Source of the DNA: Scortum barcoo
Lineage: Eukaryota; Chordata; Actinopteri; Centrarchiformes; Terapontidae
Length of the DNA stretch: 64,000 bases
Direction of reading: 5' to 3'
Assembly (NCBI GenBank): GCA_023238725.1
Contig: CM041553.1
Span: 20,338,501 to 20,402,500 of the forward strand
Shown here: positions 60,801-64,000 of the stretch, one piece after another
Layout of the letters: each line of letters begins with the position of its first letter
Position numbering within the stretch: the stretch's first letter is position 1
Notes under the pieces: generated by a model
Database searches by the model: none
What the model saw: the letters and a program-made list of their open reading frames with translations, nothing else
What the model was told of the DNA's origin: nothing
Made by a program: the position numbers and the translations under genes

Positions 60801-62864
60801 AGTAGAGACCTTGATTCATGGGGACAAATGTCTTGTCTGTTTCTCTTCAGCTCGATGGCCCTCACTGCTGAGTCAATCAGACTCTCTGAAATTCACTGCC
60901 AGACTAAAAATATAAAACCAGTGTTTTTTTTAAAAAAAAGAAAGAACAAAAGATCACAGTCTGCTGTCCTCTGTAGCTTTTTCCTCCCACCACTACTTCT
61001 TCTGTATAAAATCTGTAAAATCAGTTAAAAGTGAGATTTTGTGGAAAACATAACCTCTAAAGTCAAATAAAAGTATTATATACCAACTTTACTTTTGTAA
61101 TAATGTTTACTTCTGCTATTACTCAAGGAGTGCCTTTGCTTGAATTCAAGATAATGAATGCTGCGTCTCCCTCTTTTTCCTCAGGTGTGGTCAGACCAGC
61201 ATCTCGGTAACCTCTGACCTATCGACGCGTTCCTCAGCCTCTCTGAACGAGGAGCAATTCGAGGACTACGGAGAAGGGGAGGAGCCAGACTTCACTCCCA
61301 GCAGCCCCTGCCCGGACGACGAGACTCGTACCAACGGATACTCCGACCTTGGCTCATCTGTTCCCTCAAGGTAAAAAAAGAGTTAAAAGGAGGAAACCCA
61401 TCAGATATACATTCAAGTGGGAGTGGGAGACATGTACCGCCACTGAACCTCAACACATCTATGGTATCAAAACATGCATTTTAGGCCCCCAAAGAACTTT
61501 CAAGTCTTGTCAGACTCTTGATGCTTTTGCTTTTTACACAAGTTAGTTCGGTGTCAGTGTCATGTTTTGGGCGTGGGACAAGGAAAGATGTGGAACAACT
61601 AAGTACACACAAATTGCAAGGTCAAAGCAATTACTCCACAAATAGCCATAATTGGTTATAATTATTCGTCTTGATAAATCAGAGCATTTCCTTCCGACCC
61701 AGTGGCAAATGTTTGGTGGCCCAGCACTGGTCTGCAGGCCAGGGATTGGGAGCCACTGTGCCACTAAGTGCAGATAATTATACATTCCAGTTGTGCGTAG
61801 GTTTCTTCACAAAGGTCAAGTCATGATGAAGACATTAGCCAGTTTTTGTAGCTTCAGCTGTATTGAGTGATATAGACTCAAGGCTCCACTCTGCAAATCG
61901 CTCCAAAATCGTTACCTGACTCATATTATGCTGAGTCTTGACTGTAGAAGTGTATCTTAGGAATTTTTGCCCTTAAGGCCACATGAATATTCATCAAAGG
62001 CCTGTGTTTAATGGGATTAAGTCTCCCGGCTGATAGACTGGCAATACTGCTCCATGCTCCCTCCACGCATACCAAGCAGACAAACCTCACCAAATGGAGT
62101 TGGCATGGAGATTTAAATTCAAAATGAGGCCCAGATTTACAAGAAGTCTTAGACAACTCAGCATGGGAAAGAAGTTTGAATAACTACAGTACAAATGGGT
62201 TAAAAGTACACTCACTCATTTTGGTAGGGTACTGAGTTTTTGAGGTCTCGATTTTGAGCTGTGTTAACTTTAACAGTGAGCTGGGAGTTCATGTGAAATC
62301 TTGAAAGTGATAGTGTGTTATGACTTTTTTTAGTTTTGGCAAAAGATGCGGTAGTGAGGTAGTGAGACTGCAAATGCTATTTCTGGCTTTGAATATTATT
62401 TCAAGACAAAGTGTTATGAGTTTCACTGAATTCCTGTGCAGCAAATGATTTGTCCTAGAAAACACTGATCATCTCATCGGTGGTCAGTCCTTTTTCTCTC
62501 CCCTTTTCAATCTTTGACTTCCCTCTCTCTCTCAGTTTCAGTTTTATAGGTGTTATTTAGCGGATTGCCAGATCAATATTCTAGGTGTCTGGGCACGGGC
62601 GACATGGTTTTATATCAGCTTCACTTATCTGCACACTCAAGTGGTGTCTCAAATTGTTCACACATACAATCAAAGTGGGTTCAATTTTAAATGATTTCTT
62701 CTTGTTTATGTCTGTGTGTGTGTTTACAGCGCGGGCCAGACTCCTCGTAAGGTGCGTCAGCATTACACTGGTGAACTGATGGATGTCTACTGTTCTCAGT
62801 GCAGCAAAAAGGTCAACCTGCTAAATGACCTGGAGGCTCGCCTCAAAAACCTCAAGGCTAACAG
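20538..62864 (+). CDS. rab11fip4: Rab11 family-interacting protein 4, N-terminal part (continues beyond window)
   Basis: Class II Rab11-FIPs are effectors of Rab11 (and Arf) GTPases on recycling endosomes and act in cytokinesis and membrane delivery. Exons: 20538-20690, 24681-24768, a required exon for which 27856-27935 is the candidate, 60459-60703, 61185-61370, 62730-62864. Diagnostic segments are the EF-hand pair (CDDDSDGFIRPEHF; DPDSHGRINFKDFCRG), NEEQFEDYGEG, SSPCPDDETRTN, YSDLGSS, AGQTPRK, and CSQC followed by NLLNDLEARLKNLKAN. These match vertebrate FIP4 rather than FIP3, from memory of both families. The C-terminal coiled coils and Rab11-binding domain must lie past 64000. Teleosts may carry two FIP4 paralogues; which one this is cannot be decided here. 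An alternative promoter at about 48.5 kb is proposed separately. Confidence 0.93.
20838..20870. repeat. (TTTC)n microsatellite
   Basis: About eight tandem TTTC/CTTT units. Confidence 0.95.
23258..23274. repeat. poly(A) run
   Basis: Seventeen consecutive A residues; no recognisable retroposon body directly before it. Confidence 0.9.
24681..24768 (+). CDS. rab11fip4: rab11fip4 exon 2: second EF-hand
   Basis: Acceptor TTTTCTCCAG, donor AAAGGTAAGA, 88 bp, phase 0 to 1. The EF loop DPDSHGRINFKD has Asp at 1, 3 and 12, Gly at 6 and Ile at 8, and runs into FCRGVLTMK, very close to mammalian FIP4 (LDPN..GRINFKDFCRGV). It ends in phase 1, whereas the linker exon at 60459 starts in phase 0. Confidence 0.93.
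24769..27855 (+). other. rab11fip4: rab11fip4 intronic sequence
   Basis: From donor GTAAGA to the candidate exon 3 acceptor. It holds an (ATTG)n run at 26935 and otherwise AT-rich sequence. The 157-codon open frame on the minus strand (25829-26302) and smaller ones lack family features and are treated as chance. Confidence 0.65.
26935..26964. repeat. (ATTG)n microsatellite
   Basis: Seven tandem GATT/ATTG units. Confidence 0.95.
27856..27935 (+). CDS. rab11fip4: candidate rab11fip4 exon 3 (phase-bridging)
   Basis: A strong acceptor (CTTTTTTCTTTGCAG) and a perfect donor core (TTGG|GTAAGT) frame 80 bp. Entered in phase 1 it reads GYVGILKKKSGAQFITRPHE and then KAKSCYW without a stop, leaving in phase 0. 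This is exactly what is needed to join exon 2 (phase 1) to the exon at 60459 (phase 0). The mammalian exon at this place encodes a CEELLKD-type peptide as I remember it, which this does not resemble. So it may be a diverged exon, a lineage-specific cassette or a coincidence with the true exon missed elsewhere. Confidence 0.5.
37241..37268. repeat. (CA)n microsatellite
   Basis: Fourteen CA units, preceded by imperfect ACAAACACAAACACA. Confidence 0.95.
37814..37860. repeat. (GT)n microsatellite
   Basis: About 23 uninterrupted GT units, the longest dinucleotide run in the window; likely polymorphic. Confidence 0.95.
38309..38330. repeat. (CA)n microsatellite
   Basis: Eleven CA units. Confidence 0.9.
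38960..39030 (+). repeat. retroposon 3' tail-like segment
   Basis: TACAGATTGTAAAGCCCCTTG is followed by TTGTGATATTGGGCTAAATA and AATAAAAT. This is the recurrent GTAAAGCCC..GATATTGGGCTATATAAATAAA ending of fish non-LTR elements. The body upstream is not identified. Confidence 0.4.
46432..46560 (+). repeat. dispersed repeat family A, 5' fragment
   Basis: GTAACTAAGTATATTTACTC, AAGTGCTGCATATAAGTATA and CGTGTACCTCACTTGAGTTT follow in the order of the family A start. The copy stops near CTACATCTTAGAGG. Same orientation as the near-complete copy at 5935-6465. Confidence 0.55.
47800..48090 (+). repeat. dispersed repeat family B, forward copy
   Basis: ATTAATTGGCTGTTAATTG, TCACAATTTCCCAAAGCCAA, TCCAAAATCCAAAAATATTA and GATCAACTAATCAATTAATT are in family order. 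It sits just upstream of the intronic promoter-like island. Confidence 0.5.
48502..48514. promoter_or_regulatory. RFX X-box-like palindrome
   Basis: GTTGCTAAGCAAC: half-sites GTTGCT and AGCAAC are perfect reverse complements with a 1-bp spacer. RFX factors bind paired GTTGC-type half-sites and are prominent in ciliary and neural promoters. It lies 10 bp after a GC box. Confidence 0.55.
48524..48548 (+). promoter_or_regulatory. G-tract cluster with quadruplex-type spacing
   Basis: Runs of 4, 3, 5 and 4 G separated by 1, 1 and 7 bases meet the simple G3+N1-7 rule for a possible G-quadruplex on the plus strand. Alternatively it is a binding platform for Sp/KLF or MAZ-type factors. Confidence 0.45.
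48688..48709. repeat. (GT)n microsatellite in putative 5' UTR
   Basis: Eleven GT units, within the putative leader of the short isoform. Confidence 0.9.
48967..49044 (+). CDS. rab11fip4: candidate alternative first coding exon of rab11fip4
   Basis: ATG at 48967 opens 26 codons (MTSVHESFAGGQRGTADYGL and then PSLVNG), ending at donor AACGGG|GTAAGAA in phase 0. The linker exon at 60459 starts in phase 0, so direct splicing gives MTSV...VNG joined to GSKEERVCPV in frame. The resulting protein would lack both EF-hands but keep everything downstream. The same frame is open upstream to 48817, but only through a TTG, so the first ATG is preferred. No transcript evidence is available here. Confidence 0.55.
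51305..51455 (-). repeat. dispersed repeat family B, reverse copy
   Basis: TAGATTGTTGGTCAGAGCAC, CTTTGTGAAATTATGAGGGA, CATTTTTCACTATTTCTTAA and TTATTTGCAGCCCCAGTG follow in the reverse-complement order of family B. Confidence 0.55.
52822..52847. repeat. (GT)n microsatellite
   Basis: About thirteen GT units, preceded by an interrupted GT stretch. Confidence 0.9.
53065..53350 (+). repeat. dispersed repeat family B, forward copy
   Basis: TTAATCTGTTCATTGTTATC, GAAAATGGTGAAACTATTTC, CCAGAGCCCAAGGTGACATC, AAGCTGGAATCAGCCAATTG and GACTAATCAAATAATCGTCT are in order. This is the best-preserved of the four copies in the window. Confidence 0.6.
54205..54239. repeat. perfect inverted repeat (16-bp arms, 3-bp loop)
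   Basis: Arm TCTCTTACAGGAAGAA (54205-54220), loop GGT, arm TTCTTCCTGTAAGAGA (54224-54239), with no mismatch. It could form a tight cruciform or an RNA hairpin in the rab11fip4 pre-mRNA. It could be a small palindromic remnant of a transposon end, but I found no second terminus. Confidence 0.8.
54801..54829. repeat. (GT)n microsatellite
   Basis: About fourteen GT units. Confidence 0.95.
57551..57750 (+). mobile_element. Tc1/mariner-like terminal segment
   Basis: It begins ACACTACCAGTCAAAAGTTT and continues GGATACACCTTCTCTATTCA, TTGACATTGTAGATTAATAC, TGAAGACATCAAAACTATAA, AACACATATGGAATTATGTA and AACAAACCAGAATATGTTTT. This is the well-known end of fish Tc1-like transposons. No transposase or opposite terminus was found nearby, so it is a truncated or solo-end copy. 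Confidence 0.75.
60459..60703 (+). CDS. rab11fip4: rab11fip4 acidic linker exon
   Basis: Acceptor CATCTTTCTCCAG, donor GAGAAGTAAGC, 245 bp, phase 0 to 2. It starts GSKEERVCPVIMCTRAYPDP, followed by an acidic stretch rich in Glu (EVEEPEEEVADEGRERES), then DSAVESTQGSDTSDG and a closing LGDLFFPGEK. Mammalian FIP4 has a similar acidic region ending in a LGGLFLPEDK-like motif, which supports the identity despite poor overall similarity. Probably disordered. Confidence 0.88.
60704..61184 (+). other. rab11fip4: rab11fip4 intron
   Basis: 481 bp from GTAAGC to TTTTTCCTCAG; AT-rich, with nothing else recognised. Confidence 0.85.
61185..61370 (+). CDS. rab11fip4: rab11fip4 conserved EEQFEDYGEG exon
   Basis: 186 bp, phase 2 to 2. 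It encodes TSISVTSDLSTRSSASL, NEEQFEDYGEGEEPDFTPSS, PCPDDETRTNGYSDLGSS and VPSS. The EEQFEDYGEG block is shared by FIP3 and FIP4, while the SSPCPDDETRTN..YSDLGSS run is specific to FIP4 in my memory of the family. The Ser/Thr-rich first third suggests phosphorylation. Confidence 0.94.
61371..62729 (+). other. rab11fip4: rab11fip4 intron
   Basis: 1359 bp from AAGGTAAAA to GTGTTTACAG. It contains a possible repeat edge near 61727-61765 (TGGTCTGCAGGCCAGGGATT) and otherwise unique AT-rich sequence. Confidence 0.85.
62730..62864 (+). CDS. rab11fip4: rab11fip4 Cys-containing exon
   Basis: 135 bp, phase 2 to 2, donor AACAGGTGGGA. It encodes AGQTPRKVRQHYTGELMDVY, CSQCSKKVNLLNDLEARLKN and LKAN. The CxxC pair and the amphipathic LLNDLEARLKNL stretch are nearly identical to mammalian FIP4. 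The latter is the start of the coiled-coil half of the protein. The next exon is outside or undetected. Confidence 0.94.
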
Positions 62865-64000
62865 GTGGGATATACACACAGCACAGTTTTAGTCCACAGT
62901 ATTATTAACTTTCACACCCTTTCCTGCTGACCACCATACTCTTACTCTGACTGTAAGCCAGTCCGATCAAAAAGAAATCACCAGCATGTATTCACTGGGT
63001 GCAATCTTTCATGTCACTTCTGTTTAAATTAAACTTAATATGACTTCACGTGGGAAGGTACATGGGAGCAGTCACACAATTCCATCAACAAAAGCCTCTC
63101 ATTAAAAACGGGTAGGACAGCCTATTTCTGTGAAAAATTAGCATTAATTATCCAGGGAGGTGACACAACCATGTTATAATAAAAGACAATAGCTTAATAA
63201 TACATGACAAGAACATAACACGACCCTGTTTTTAGGTGAGACAGAAACAAATGCTGTCATCTAATATGTAAATTGTGCAGGATACACAGACGCTGAAGTG
63301 TATTGGTCCACTCACATTAGACTGCTGAGGTTGGCTCAGGGGTATCTCATGCACGAACAAGCATGCACACACACACACAAACACTAATTGATTGTTATGT
63401 AAGGCTGTCAGTCCTGTGCTTACCTCATCAAGCATTGTAATAGGGAATCTATTATTGGAAACTTAATCCATGGTGACCACAAATAGCTCTACTGTCCACC
63501 TTCAAAACACAGGTGCACACACAGAAACAAAGTTAGTGTTTTTATATATATACACACACATCTCCTATTAGACCTGTGCTTTCCCCTTATGACTAATGAA
63601 GTAGAGATGGGCAGAAAGACGGGGTTAGAGAGTGGAAAGAGCAAGAATAAGAGAGGGAATGAGAATGAATCAACACGGCTGAAAAGGAGGGTGGAAGGGA
63701 TGGATTTTGATGAGGAAGGAGGATGAATATTAAGGCACAGTGATATGGATGAATACGAACCTTTTTTAAAAAAAGAAAAAAAGAAAAGAGTCCAAAGGAT
63801 GAAGTATTTTAGGCAACACTAAATGGAAGGAGCTTTTGTCGCTAAGCAGCATAACAGTATTTAAAGGATCACTTGTGCATTTCAAGCTCCTTCACACACA
63901 ATTAATTTAATTTAATTAAAGTGGTCACACTAACACATGGATAATAAACATGAAATTAGTGGGTGGAGTTTGTGTCATTTGAAAATGGGGCATAGGTGGG
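62865..64000 (+). other. rab11fip4: rab11fip4 intron, running off the window
   Basis: Starts GTGGGA and contains no further FIP4-like coding exon up to 64000. It holds a CA-rich stretch near 63366-63382, a TATATATACACACACA tract near 63543 and a purine-rich block 63600-63720. Confidence 0.75.

Overview
The window looks like teleost fish nuclear DNA. Coding sequence is sparse, introns are long with GT..AG ends, CA/GT microsatellites are abundant, and there are decayed copies of repeat types I associate with ray-finned fish: a tRNA-headed SINE, a LINE 3' tail with a TGGA run, Tc1-like and hAT-like termini, and several dispersed families that I recognise from memory but cannot name. Nothing prokaryotic, no organelle DNA, no rRNA or tRNA gene and no CRISPR array was seen.

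Layout. (1) 1-1971: probable last coding exon and 3' UTR of an unidentified plus-strand gene entering from the left, with a polyadenylation signal at 1946. (2) 1972-11276: intergenic, repeat-rich. (3) 11277-16303, minus strand: a complete ten-exon gene that I reconstructed by hand from splice sites and phases. It predicts a 443-residue type I membrane receptor with a signal peptide, three Ig-like domains, one transmembrane helix and a cytoplasmic tail carrying one ITIM/ITSM-like tyrosine motif. (4) 16304-20200: intergenic, including a 660-bp dispersed repeat with a repeated internal phrase. (5) 20538 to beyond the right edge, plus strand: the 5' part of rab11fip4, a Rab11/Arf effector, with EF-hand exons at 20538 and 24681, an acidic-linker exon at 60459, the conserved EEQFEDYGEG exon at 61185 and a Cys-containing exon at 62730. 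The C-terminal coiled coils and Rab11-binding domain lie outside the window.

The most interesting part is inside the roughly 35.7-kb interval between the second EF-hand exon and the linker exon. These two exons are out of phase, so at least one exon must lie between them. An 80-bp open segment at 27856-27935 with strong splice sites has exactly the phase needed, although its peptide does not resemble the mammalian exon as I remember it. At 48.3-49.0 kb there is a promoter-like island (octamer, GC box, RFX X-box-like palindrome, G-run tract). It is followed by an ATG exon that ends in phase 0 at a good donor, so it can splice directly to the linker exon and give a FIP4 isoform without EF-hands.

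The Ig receptor gene and rab11fip4 are divergently transcribed, about 4.2 kb apart between start codons. I see no reason to link them functionally. Splice models rest on eye inspection of sites and phase arithmetic, not on transcripts or database searches.
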